DNA of 64,000 bases from Pararhizobium sp. (GTDB taxonomy: Bacteria; Pseudomonadota; Alphaproteobacteria; Rhizobiales; Rhizobiaceae), in contig JAURWE010000099.1 of assembly GCA_030655075.1 (NCBI GenBank), positions 1 through 64,000 of the forward strand, read 5' to 3'. Below the pieces are notes generated by a model, which was given only the letters and a program-made list of their open reading frames with translations, made no database searches and was not told where the DNA came from. Positions 49,723-57,867 of the stretch are shown in pieces; the first letter of the stretch is position 1; the number at the start of each line of letters is the position of its first letter. The position numbers and the translations under genes were made by a program.

Positions 49723-52086
49723 ATGAAGAATAAGGCTGGCTTGGTAGCGCTCGGTGTTTTGGCTGTGGCCGCGTTGACGATGTATTTCGGCGTGCTGCCC
49801 AATATCAACACGCCGAAAGAGGACGTTCCGGCGGCAACCGATACCAAGCTGAATGCCGTGGGCACCACGACGGAGGGCGATGCCAAGCCTGCCGGAGACA
49901 CGGTGACGGCCGGCGGCAAGAGCGGCCGCACGCCGGAAACCGCCGGCGATGCCGCCAAGACCGAGGCAGAGACGACCGGGACCCAGACCACCGAAACCCA
50001 AAAAACCGATGCAAAGCCGGATGATGCGGCGAAAACCGAGGTTGCCTCTGTCGATCCGAAATCAGCGGACCCGACGGCGGACTGGACCGTTCCGGCCTTC
50101 GACGTTCTGCGTGTCGAGCCCGATGGTTCCACCGTGATTGCCGGCCGTGCCCAGCCCAACACCAAGCTTGAGGTCGTCAACGGCGACCAGGTTCTGGCGA
50201 CCGTCGATGTCGGCCCGGCCGGCGATTTTGCCGCCGTCTTCGACAAGCCGCTGGCCGCTGGCGATTACCAGCTTACCCTGAAGAGCGTCGGCGAGGGCGG
50301 CCTCAACAAGCTGTCCGAGGAAGTGGCGACGGTCTCCGTGCCAAAGGACGCCTCCGGCGAGCTGCTCGCCATGGTGTCGAAGCCGGGCGAGGCCAGCCGC
50401 GTCATCACCACGCCCGACACCGGCAAGGCCGCTGATGCCGCCGCAACCGCCGGTCAGCCCGCAGCGGACGGCAAGGTGGCGGCAGACGCCAGCACCACGG
50501 CCGAAACCGCCAAGACCGAGACAGCCCCCACGGAAACGGCAACGGCGACGCGCGAAACCCCCAAGCTCGACACCAAGCCTGCCGATGCCGGCACCACGGT
50601 GCCTGCGGCTTCGGCCGAAGTTCGCGTCTCCGCCGTCGAGATCGAGGGTGAAAAAGTTTTCGTTGCCGGTGCGGCAAAGCCCGGTGCGCTGGTGCGCATC
50701 TATGCCGATGACAAGCTCGTCGGCGAAATGAAGGCCGACGAGGAGGGCCGCTTCGTCATCGACGGCACGATGCCGCTGTCGGTCGGCAATCACATCATTC
50801 GTGCCGACATGCTGAGTGCCGATGGCAGCAAGGTCGATTTCCGCGCCGCCGTGCCGTTCGACCGGCCGGAGGGCAACCAGGTGGCCGTGGTCGCCGATGC
50901 GGCGTCTGAAACCGCCACTGAGGGCGCCGCCCTGTCGCTTTTGGGCGGCGGCATTTTCGACAAGCAGCGCACCGAGGCTTCCAAGGCGCTGGCCCTGCTG
51001 AAGGCTCTGTTCGAAGGCGGCAAGGTGCCGACGGCTGAAGAGCTGGCGGCTGCCCGCTCGGCCACGGAAATCGCGCTTGGCTCGCTCGCCGAATTCAAGC
51101 TGCCCGACGGCGTTGATGCGGCCGGAGCCGACATGGCGGCAAAAGCCTCCAAGGGCGCGGCCGAAGCTCTGGCACTTCTAAAAGGCCTGCCCAAGGATGC
51201 CGCCAGTGTCGGCGCCGCGCTCGGCAAGGTCGAGACGGCGGTGAACGCCGCGCTGACCCCGCAGGGCGGCGGCGTGGCTGCCGATGTTGCACAGGATGTC
51301 GCCAAGGATATCGCCAAGGATATCGAGGGAGGCGTCGCCACCGCAGCCGCCAACGATGCGGCGGCCTTCGACATGTTGCGGGCCGGTGCCACCGGCGCGC
51401 TGGATCGCCTGAAGATCCTGTCTGCCGCCGAAAAAGCGCCTGCGGCCGCCGATCTCGCTGCTGCCCGCACCTCTGCGGAAGCAGCGCTTGCGGCGCTCTC
51501 CAACTTCAAGCCGGTCGCTGCTGCCGATGCGGCATCTGCAGAAATCGCCGCCAAGGCAGCCAAGGGTGCTTCCGATGCGCTGGCGCTGCTGAAAGCCGCC
51601 CCGGCAGACGCTTCTGCCGTCAAGGCGGCCCTGACCAAGGTCGATGCCGCCGTCAGCACCGCACTGGCGCCCAAAACCGGCGATGCCAGCCCGGGAGACA
51701 CAACTCCGGGCGATGCGACCCCGTCCGACAGTGCCGATGCGACCGCCAACACCGATGTGGCCCAGGGCACCGTCGTTCCCGAGAGCGAACAGACGCCCGA
51801 AGGCACCGGCGATGTTCAGGCTGAAACGTCGACGGAGCCGAAAACCGTCGAGCAGGCGCCGCTGAAGCAGAGCAAGACCTCGGTCATCATCCGCCGTGGC
51901 GATACGCTCTGGCAGATTTCGCGCCGGGTCTATGGCGCCGGCGTGCGCTACACGACGATCTACCTTGCCAACGAGGATCAGATTTCCAATCCGGACAAGA
52001 TCCTGCCCGGCCAGGTTTTCGGCGTGCCCGACAGCGCCCTGCCGGATTCCGAAGAACTGCATCGCAAGCGGCTCAAGTCCGAATAA
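49723..52086 (+). CDS. Large LysM protein with two internal alpha-helical repeats
   Basis: A 787-residue envelope protein. Order: one N-terminal membrane helix (residues 5-24), a Thr/Glu/Lys-rich linker to about 120, two Ig-like beta modules (about 124-202 and 298-382), two related helical repeats at about 415-513 and 549-650 and a C-terminal LysM (about 718-775, KTSVIIRRGDTLWQISRR). LysM binds peptidoglycan. The repeats share LAAARxxxExALxxLxxF and KxxKGAxxALALLK-like motifs. I place the start at 49723, after GGGAG. Similar rhizobial LysM proteins are poorly studied. Confidence 0.85.
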   Translation: MKNKAGLVALGVLAVAALTMYFGVLPNINTPKEDVPAATDTKLNAVGTTTEGDAKPAGDTVTAGGKSGRTPETAGDAAKTEAETTGTQTTETQKTDAKPDDAAKTEVASVDPKSADPTADWTVPAFDVLRVEPDGSTVIAGRAQPNTKLEVVNGDQVLATVDVGPAGDFAAVFDKPLAAGDYQLTLKSVGEGGLNKLSEEVATVSVPKDASGELLAMVSKPGEASRVITTPDTGKAADAAATAGQPAADGKVAADASTTAETAKTETAPTETATATRETPKLDTKPADAGTTVPAASAEVRVSAVEIEGEKVFVAGAAKPGALVRIYADDKLVGEMKADEEGRFVIDGTMPLSVGNHIIRADMLSADGSKVDFRAAVPFDRPEGNQVAVVADAASETATEGAALSLLGGGIFDKQRTEASKALALLKALFEGGKVPTAEELAAARSATEIALGSLAEFKLPDGVDAAGADMAAKASKGAAEALALLKGLPKDAASVGAALGKVETAVNAALTPQGGGVAADVAQDVAKDIAKDIEGGVATAAANDAAAFDMLRAGATGALDRLKILSAAEKAPAAADLAAARTSAEAALAALSNFKPVAAADAASAEIAAKAAKGASDALALLKAAPADASAVKAALTKVDAAVSTALAPKTGDASPGDTTPGDATPSDSADATANTDVAQGTVVPESEQTPEGTGDVQAETSTEPKTVEQAPLKQSKTSVIIRRGDTLWQISRRVYGAGVRYTTIYLANEDQISNPDKILPGQVFGVPDSALPDSEELHRKRLKSE

Positions 52087-52145
52087 TTGGGCTTTTGGAC
52101 AGTCTTGTCCATTGCAAGAGAAAGCCCGGAGGACTATGTCCGGAT

Positions 52146-52177
52146 AAGGCGGCGTGTTCGATAGAACGCCGCCTTTT
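52146..52177 (+). terminator. Terminator after the LysM gene
   Basis: AAGGCGGCGT and ACGCCGCCTT are exact complements and are followed by TTTT, between the LysM stop and the ABC transporter gene. Confidence 0.82.
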
Positions 52178-52203
52178 CGTTATCATCCGGCAGGAACCGT
52201 TCT

Positions 52204-54087
52204 TTGGCCAACCCGAAAAAAACCGTCTCGGCGGATAACAGCAATCCGCTGTCGACGCTGCGCAATCTCTGGCCCTACATGTGGCCGTCCGACCGGGCCG
52301 ATCTCAAGATGCGGGTCGTCTGGGCGACCGTCTTCCTGCTCGCCTCCAAGATCGTCCTCATTCTCGTTCCCTATTTCTTCAAATGGGCGACCGATGCGCT
52401 GAACGGCAAGCCGGACGCCACACCGCTGCCCACGTTTCTGGTCGGTGCCGTCATGCTGGTCATCGCCTACAACATCGGCCGCATCTTCCAGGCCGGCCTC
52501 AACCAGCTTCGCGACGCGCTCTTTGCCAGCGTCGGCCAGTATGCCGTGCGCCAGCTCGCCTTCCGCACCTTTGTCCACATGCACCGCCTGTCGTTACGCT
52601 TTCATCTGGAGCGCCGCACCGGCGGCCTGTCGCGCATCATCGAGCGCGGCACCAAGGGCATCGAGACGATCGTTCGCTTCACCATTCTCAACAGCGTGCC
52701 GACCGTCATCGAGTTCCTGCTGACCGCCGTCATCTTCTGGGCGGGCTATGGCTTCAGCTATCTCGCCGTTACCGCCGTCACCGTCTGGCTCTACATCTGG
52801 TTCACCATCCGCGCCAGCGACTGGCGTATCAACATCCGCCGCTCGATGAACGATAGCGACACGGAGGCCAACACCAAGGCGATCGATTCGCTGCTCAACT
52901 TCGAGACGGTCAAATATTTCGGCAACGAGGACATGGAGGCGCGCCGCTTCGACCAGTCGATGGAGCGCTACGAAAAGTCCGCCACCCAGGTCTGGACCTC
53001 GCTCGGCTGGCTCAACTTCGGCCAGTCGGTGATTTTCGGCATCGGCACGGCGGTCATGATGGTCATGTCGGCCATGGCGGTGCAGCGCGGCGATCAGTCG
53101 ATAGGCGATTTCGTCTTCATCAACGCCATGCTGATGCAGCTCTCCGTGCCGCTCAATTTCATCGGCTTCGTCTATCGCGAAATCCGCCAGGGCCTGACCG
53201 ATATCGAGCAGATGTTCGATCTCCTGGAGGTCGAGGCCGAGGTCCAGGACAGTCCCGATGCCAAGGAACTTGTCATCGCCCATGGCGCGATTTCCTTCAA
53301 GGACGTGCATTTTGCCTATGACCCGGCCCGGCCGATCCTGAAGGGCATCTCTTTCGAGGTCCCGGCCGGCAAGACTGTCGCGGTCGTCGGTCCGTCCGGC
53401 GCCGGCAAATCGACCCTGTCGCGGCTGCTCTACCGCTTTTATGACATCCAGAGCGGCGCCATCACCGTCGATGGCCAGGACGTGCGCGACGTGACGCAGA
53501 AGAGCCTGCGCGCCGTCATCGGCATGGTGCCGCAGGATACGGTGCTGTTCAACGACACGATCGCCTACAACATCCGCTACGGCCGCCCGGCCGCCTCCGA
53601 TGCCGAGGTGCAGGCCGCTGCCGATGCGGCTCAGGTCGGCCCCTTCATCCTGTCGCTGCCTGATGGGTTCAAGTCCATGGTCGGCGAGCGTGGGCTAAAG
53701 CTGTCCGGGGGCGAAAAGCAGCGTGTGGCCATCGCCCGCACAATCTTGAAGGCGCCGCCGATCCTCATCCTCGACGAAGCGACCTCGGCGCTCGACACCC
53801 GCACCGAGCAGGAAATCCAGTCGGCGCTCGATATCGTCTCGAAGAACCGCACGACGCTGGTCATCGCCCACCGCCTGTCCACCGTCATCTCCGCCGACGA
53901 GATCATCGTGCTCAAGGATGGCGCCATCGCCGAGCGCGGCACCCATGGCGAGCTAATGGACAGCAACGGCCTCTACGCCTCGATGTGGAGCCGCCAGCGC
54001 GCCGCCACGCAGGCCGAGGAAGAGCTGAAGAAGGTCCGCGAAAGCGACGATCTCGGCGTGGTGCTGCGCGGCCCGGCGGCCGTTTGA
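52204..54087 (+). CDS. Atm1-type ABC transporter (permease-ATPase half transporter)
   Basis: A 627-residue half transporter: six membrane helices then one ATPase. The start is TTG with AGGAAC seven bases upstream. The ATPase motifs are VGPSGAGKSTLSRLLYR (about 396), LSGGEKQRVAIART (about 499) and ILILDEATSALD (about 519). The family of mitochondrial Atm1/HMT1 (bacterial AtmA) exports glutathione-linked sulfur or metal compounds and protects against heavy metals. Which substrate applies here is inferred. Confidence 0.9.
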   Translation: MANPKKTVSADNSNPLSTLRNLWPYMWPSDRADLKMRVVWATVFLLASKIVLILVPYFFKWATDALNGKPDATPLPTFLVGAVMLVIAYNIGRIFQAGLNQLRDALFASVGQYAVRQLAFRTFVHMHRLSLRFHLERRTGGLSRIIERGTKGIETIVRFTILNSVPTVIEFLLTAVIFWAGYGFSYLAVTAVTVWLYIWFTIRASDWRINIRRSMNDSDTEANTKAIDSLLNFETVKYFGNEDMEARRFDQSMERYEKSATQVWTSLGWLNFGQSVIFGIGTAVMMVMSAMAVQRGDQSIGDFVFINAMLMQLSVPLNFIGFVYREIRQGLTDIEQMFDLLEVEAEVQDSPDAKELVIAHGAISFKDVHFAYDPARPILKGISFEVPAGKTVAVVGPSGAGKSTLSRLLYRFYDIQSGAITVDGQDVRDVTQKSLRAVIGMVPQDTVLFNDTIAYNIRYGRPAASDAEVQAAADAAQVGPFILSLPDGFKSMVGERGLKLSGGEKQRVAIARTILKAPPILILDEATSALDTRTEQEIQSALDIVSKNRTTLVIAHRLSTVISADEIIVLKDGAIAERGTHGELMDSNGLYASMWSRQRAATQAEEELKKVRESDDLGVVLRGPAAV

Positions 54088-54090
54088 GCC

Positions 54091-54510
54091 TCAGCTGTTT
54101 GGTGCGGCAAAAAGGATCAGGTTGCCGTCCGGATCGAGCACGATGAAATTCCACGCGCCCCAGGACTGCATCGTCAAAGGCTGGTGGAAGCCGACACCCG
54201 CCGCCTGATAGTCCCTATAAAGCCGATCAATCGCTGCCCCGCTGTCAAGCGTGATCGAAGCCGACAGAAGTTCGTCGCGCTGGCGGATATCACCGGCAAA
54301 GACCGGCCCGTCCACCTGCCGCAGGCAAAGCCGCGCCTTGTCCCGCTGCACCACGCCGTAGAACGGCGGCTCGCCATAGGTGAAATCGGCCGCAAAGCCG
54401 AGTTTGTCCGTGAAGAAGTCCAGCGACCGGGCAAAATCACGGACATAAAGGACCGGCTCGGCGCCACTGAGGAAAGGTTTTTCGATGACAGTGCCCGGCA
54501 TGGTGCTCAT
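54091..54510 (-). CDS. VOC-family protein
   Basis: A 139-residue protein that starts MSTMPGTVIEKPFLSG with AGGAGCC upstream. It carries the pattern EPVLYVRDFARSLDFFTDKL and then NFIVLDPDGNLILFA, where the final strand normally ends in a metal-ligand glutamate; here it is Leu-Phe, so metal binding may be incomplete. Such proteins include bleomycin-resistance and antibiotic-binding folds. It converges with the Atm1 gene, only 3 bp away. Confidence 0.85.
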   Translation of the reverse strand: MSTMPGTVIEKPFLSGAEPVLYVRDFARSLDFFTDKLGFAADFTYGEPPFYGVVQRDKARLCLRQVDGPVFAGDIRQRDELLSASITLDSGAAIDRLYRDYQAAGVGFHQPLTMQSWGAWNFIVLDPDGNLILFAAPNS

Positions 54511-54590
54511 GGCTTGGCTCCTGCGGAAATTAAGAAAGCGGCTTGGATCGGTCGCCATTCGGCTCAGACCGGGGTGAATGGCGATCGGTC

Positions 54591-54977
54591 CTAAAGCTGT
54601 GCCTCGATGGCCATCTTGTCAACAATCGACCAGACCTCGACGATCTTGCCATCGCGAAATTCGTAAATGACGTTCTCGGTAAAGGCCACCTTGCGGCCGT
54701 TGACCGGAAGCCCGAGAAAGACCCCCTTCGGCGAGCAGTCGAAGACCAGCCGCGCCGCCACGCGTCTCTCGTCGCAAACCAGAAAATCGATGCTGAACCT
54801 CAGATCCGGAATATCCAAAAAATCCTTTTCCAGCATGGCGCGATAGCCCGCGAGCCCGAACGGCCTGCCATTGTGAACCGCTCCTTCGTCAACGAACTCC
54901 CCCAGATTGTCCCAGTCCTGCGCATTGAGGCAGGCGATATAGTTGCGATAGATGCCGGAAAGGTGGGATGAGGGCAT
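54591..54977 (-). CDS. SnoaL-like/NTF2-fold protein
   Basis: A 128-residue protein of the NTF2-like superfamily. Visible family features are the N-terminal helix YRNYIACLNAQDWDNLGEFV, the turn ENVIYEFRDGKIVEVW and the C-terminal helix DKMAIEA. Members range from polyketide cyclases to ester cyclases; without a pathway neighbour the function is unknown. It reads just upstream of the VOC gene in the same direction. Confidence 0.86.
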   Translation of the reverse strand: MPSSHLSGIYRNYIACLNAQDWDNLGEFVDEGAVHNGRPFGLAGYRAMLEKDFLDIPDLRFSIDFLVCDERRVAARLVFDCSPKGVFLGLPVNGRKVAFTENVIYEFRDGKIVEVWSIVDKMAIEAQL

Positions 54978-55000
54978 GGGGGAGGCTCCTGTGCGCGAAG

Positions 55001-55150
55001 TGAGTAGTGGTTAGTGGGTAGGAGTTAGGGGAGTGGTCGCGAATAGCGAATAGCAATAGGGAATCCAGTAGGATTGTACCGCCCCGCGCTCAACGGTCAT
55101 CAACTATCGCTACCCACTACCGACTACCCACCGCCTACTCCCCACACTCG
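55001..55150. repeat. GT-rich imperfect inverted repeat with short tandem units
   Basis: The left arm (55001-55035) is built from GAGTAGTGG/TTAGTGGGTAG/GAGTTAGGGG units. The right arm (55103-55150) has the complementary CTACCCACTACC/GACTACCCACC/CTACTCCCC units. Between them at 55036-55060 are GCGAATAGCGAATAGCAATAG heptamers. It lies upstream of psd and could form a long hairpin in the leader or be an expansion product. Confidence 0.75.
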
Positions 55151-55230
55151 ACTATTTCCCGCCTGCCGTTGCCCATCCGGCCGTTTCGCGCTAGGTCCTT
55201 CGCAACGAAAAATTTGGAGAGTTCACGTTC

Positions 55231-55929
55231 ATGAGTTTGATCGACACGGTCCGCCGCACGCTGGTTCCTGTTCACAAGCAGGGCTATCCGTTCGTCGCCG
55301 CCTTCTTCGTCGCGTCGGTGGTGCTGGGCTTTCTCTGGCAGCCGCTGATGTGGGTGGGCTTCATTCTCACCGCCTGGTGCGCCTATTTCTTTCGCGATCC
55401 GGAGCGCGTCACGCCGCTCGACGATGATCTCGTCATCAGCCCCGCCGATGGCCGCGTCTCCTCGATCGCCCTGATGACGCCGCCCGAAGAGCTCGGTCTC
55501 GGCAATGTGCCGATGCTGCGCATCACTGTCTTCATGAATGTCTTCAACTGCCATGTGAACCGGGCGCCGATGCGCGGCCGCGTCACCACCATCGCCTATC
55601 GTGCCGGCAAGTTCCTCAATGCCGAGCTCGACAAGGCCAGCCACGAAAACGAGCGCAACGGCCTGATCATCGACACGGCCCACGGCCCCATCGGCGTCGT
55701 CCAGATCGCCGGTCTCGTCGCCCGCCGCATCGTTTGCTGGACGTCGAAAGACGCCACGCTCGACGCCGGCGAGCGCTTCGGCCTCATCCGCTTCGGCTCG
55801 CGCCTCGATGTCTTCCTGCCCGAAGGTGCGCAGCCGCGCGTCAGCCTCGGCCAGACGGCGATTGCCGGCGAGACCGTGCTGGCCGAATTCGGCTCGTCCA
55901 AGGGACCGGTCATCAGCCGCCGGAACTGA
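55231..55929 (+). CDS. psd: Phosphatidylserine decarboxylase (short type)
   Basis: Psd converts phosphatidylserine to phosphatidylethanolamine. The 232-residue proenzyme has a membrane helix near residues 20-50 and then DPERVTPLDDDLVISPADGR. The pyruvoyl-forming cleavage is probably in RFGSRLDVFLPEG. The conserved FMNVFNCHVNRAP and the late VLAEFGSSKGP are present. It is read 33 bp upstream of pssA, which supplies its substrate. Confidence 0.95.
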   Translation: MSLIDTVRRTLVPVHKQGYPFVAAFFVASVVLGFLWQPLMWVGFILTAWCAYFFRDPERVTPLDDDLVISPADGRVSSIALMTPPEELGLGNVPMLRITVFMNVFNCHVNRAPMRGRVTTIAYRAGKFLNAELDKASHENERNGLIIDTAHGPIGVVQIAGLVARRIVCWTSKDATLDAGERFGLIRFGSRLDVFLPEGAQPRVSLGQTAIAGETVLAEFGSSKGPVISRRN

Positions 55930-55962
55930 CCGCCGCGCGCTTAAGGATCCAAGGAGTTCGAC

Positions 55963-56832
55963 ATGGACACACCTTTCCCGCCCTTCGAGCCGAACGGACC
56001 CAATGACGAAGGGCGCGGGCCGCGCCTGCGCGAAATCCCGCTCCGGATGATCGTGCCCAACATGATCACCGTGCTTGCCATCTGCGCCGGTCTCTCCGGC
56101 ATCCGGCTCGCCTTTGAAAACCGCGTCGAGCTCGCCGTCGCCATGGTCCTGCTCGCCGCCTTCCTCGACGGCATCGACGGCCGCGTCGCCCGGCTCCTCA
56201 AGGCAACGTCGAAGTTCGGCGCCCAGATGGATTCGCTGGCCGACATCGTCAATTTCGGCGTCGCCCCGGCGCTGGTGCTCTATGTCGCCGTGCTCGACCA
56301 GGCCCGCTCGATCGGCTGGATCGCGGCGCTGATCTACGCCATCGCCGCCGGTCTTCGGCTTGCCCGCTTCAACGTCATGGCCGAGCGCGAAACCAAGGCC
56401 GTCTGGCAGTCGGAATATTTTGTCGGCGTGCCGGCGCCGGCCGGTGCCATGCTGGTGCTGCTGCCGGTCTATCTCGTGCTGCTCGGCATTGTGCCCGACC
56501 GCTTCATCGCGCTCGGCGCCAGTGCCTATACGGTGCTCATCGGCTTCCTGCTCGTCAGCCGCCTGCCGGTCTGGTCGGGCAAATCCGAAGGCAGCCGCGT
56601 GCGCCGCGATCTGGTCCTGCCGATCATGCTCTTCGTCGTGCTCTATGTGGCGACACTGATGACCTACACTTGGGAGACCATGGTCGTCACCGCCATCGGC
56701 TACCTCGCCACCCTGCCGTTCGGCGCCCGCCTGTGGACACGAAAATACGGCAACTGGCCGGCCAGCCACCTGCATGTGGAAGGCGAACTGCCACCGGAGC
56801 TGGACGAGGGCCCAGACCGCAGCAGGGAATAA
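55963..56832 (+). CDS. pssA: CDP-diacylglycerol-serine O-phosphatidyltransferase
   Basis: PssA makes phosphatidylserine from CDP-diacylglycerol and serine. The CDP-alcohol motif is DGIDGRVARLLKATSKFGAQ followed by MDSLAD at about residues 69-93, with the expected aspartates in order. Six to eight membrane helices follow the cytosolic N-terminus, which starts MDTPFPPFEPNG. psd and pssA together form the phosphatidylethanolamine pathway. Confidence 0.95.
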   Translation: MDTPFPPFEPNGPNDEGRGPRLREIPLRMIVPNMITVLAICAGLSGIRLAFENRVELAVAMVLLAAFLDGIDGRVARLLKATSKFGAQMDSLADIVNFGVAPALVLYVAVLDQARSIGWIAALIYAIAAGLRLARFNVMAERETKAVWQSEYFVGVPAPAGAMLVLLPVYLVLLGIVPDRFIALGASAYTVLIGFLLVSRLPVWSGKSEGSRVRRDLVLPIMLFVVLYVATLMTYTWETMVVTAIGYLATLPFGARLWTRKYGNWPASHLHVEGELPPELDEGPDRSRE

Positions 56833-56937
56833 GGGGCGTGTTTCGGCTTAACTTTGCTGCGGCGATGATCGCCGTCGTGTGGTTGCCGTTTTTCAACATA
56901 GCGCAAAAAGCGATGCGCCGTGTCTGCGACGCGATCG

Positions 56938-57040
56938 CCTAAAGCGCATTGCATGAACACGGATTCACGCAATGCGCTTTAGGTCTTTGTATTATGCATG
57001 TCTTTAGCCCAAAACCGCGCACACTTTTGGGAGAGATGCA
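56938..57040. repeat. RIME1-like mosaic element
   Basis: The element carries two palindromes. The first has 15-bp arms, CCTAAAGCGCATTGC (56938-56952) and its exact complement (56969-56983). The second spans TGCATGTCTTTAGCCCAAAA at 56995 to TTTTGGGAGAGATGCA at 57040. The two-palindrome form and about 103-bp size fit rhizobial RIME1. It ends on the base before the stop codon of the SDR gene. Confidence 0.85.
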
Positions 57041-57778
57041 TTAAGCCGGCATCCGGTAGTCCACAATCTTCTTGTCCTGCACGATGAACAGCTTGCCGGT
57101 CTCGGTCTGGCCGGGGCCGACGAGGGGCAGAAGGGCTGCGGCGGTCTCGGACGGGTGCGGCAGGGTGTCGGGGTCTTCGCCGGGAATGGCCTGTGCCCGC
57201 ATGGCCGTGCGCGTGGCGCCCGGATCGACGCTGAGGATGCGCAGGGACGTGCGCTGCGTCTCGTGCGCCCAGGTGCGCGCCAGCGCCTCGACGGCCGCCT
57301 TGGAGGCGGAGTAGGCGCCCCAGAAGGGCTTGCATTTGTGGGCGGCGCTTGACGACAGGATCAGTGCCCGGCCCGCGTCGGATTTCAGGAGCAGCGGCTC
57401 CACCGAGCGGATCAGCCGCCAGGTAGCCGTCACGTTCACCGTCATCACCTTTTCAAACACCTTGGCCTCGATATGGCCGATCGGCGAGATGATGCCGAGC
57501 ATGCCGGCATTGGCGACGAGAATATCGAGCTTGCCCCAGCGTTCGAAGATCGAGCCGCCGAGCTTGTCGATGGCGCTCATGTCGGTCAGATCGAACGGCA
57601 CCAGCGTCGCACTTCCCCCGGCAGCCTTGATCGCATCGTCCAGATCTTCGAGGCCGCCGACCGTGCGGGCACAGGCGATCACGTGCGCGCCGGCTTTGGC
57701 GAGTTCCAGCGCGGTAAAATAGCCGATGCCGCGCGATGCGCCGGTGACCAGGGCAATGCGGCCGGTAAGATCGATCAT
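57041..57778 (-). CDS. Short-chain dehydrogenase/reductase
   Basis: A 245-residue classical SDR. Its Rossmann motif is ALVTGASRGIGYFTALELA, the catalytic region LILSSSAAHKCKPFWGAYSA with SK following contains the Ser and YxxxK, and NAG is present in ILVANAGMLG. It starts at MIDLTGRIAL. In rhizobia this SDR follows purF, as here. The substrate is unknown. Confidence 0.92.
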   Translation of the reverse strand: MIDLTGRIALVTGASRGIGYFTALELAKAGAHVIACARTVGGLEDLDDAIKAAGGSATLVPFDLTDMSAIDKLGGSIFERWGKLDILVANAGMLGIISPIGHIEAKVFEKVMTVNVTATWRLIRSVEPLLLKSDAGRALILSSSAAHKCKPFWGAYSASKAAVEALARTWAHETQRTSLRILSVDPGATRTAMRAQAIPGEDPDTLPHPSETAAALLPLVGPGQTETGKLFIVQDKKIVDYRMPA

Positions 57779-57867
57779 GTCTGGATGGCTCCGAAAAATG
57801 GGATGCTGGAAGTGCTGCGCCATGGCTTCGGGCGCCGGGCGAAGCAGATTGACGTCGCGGCTGAGTA

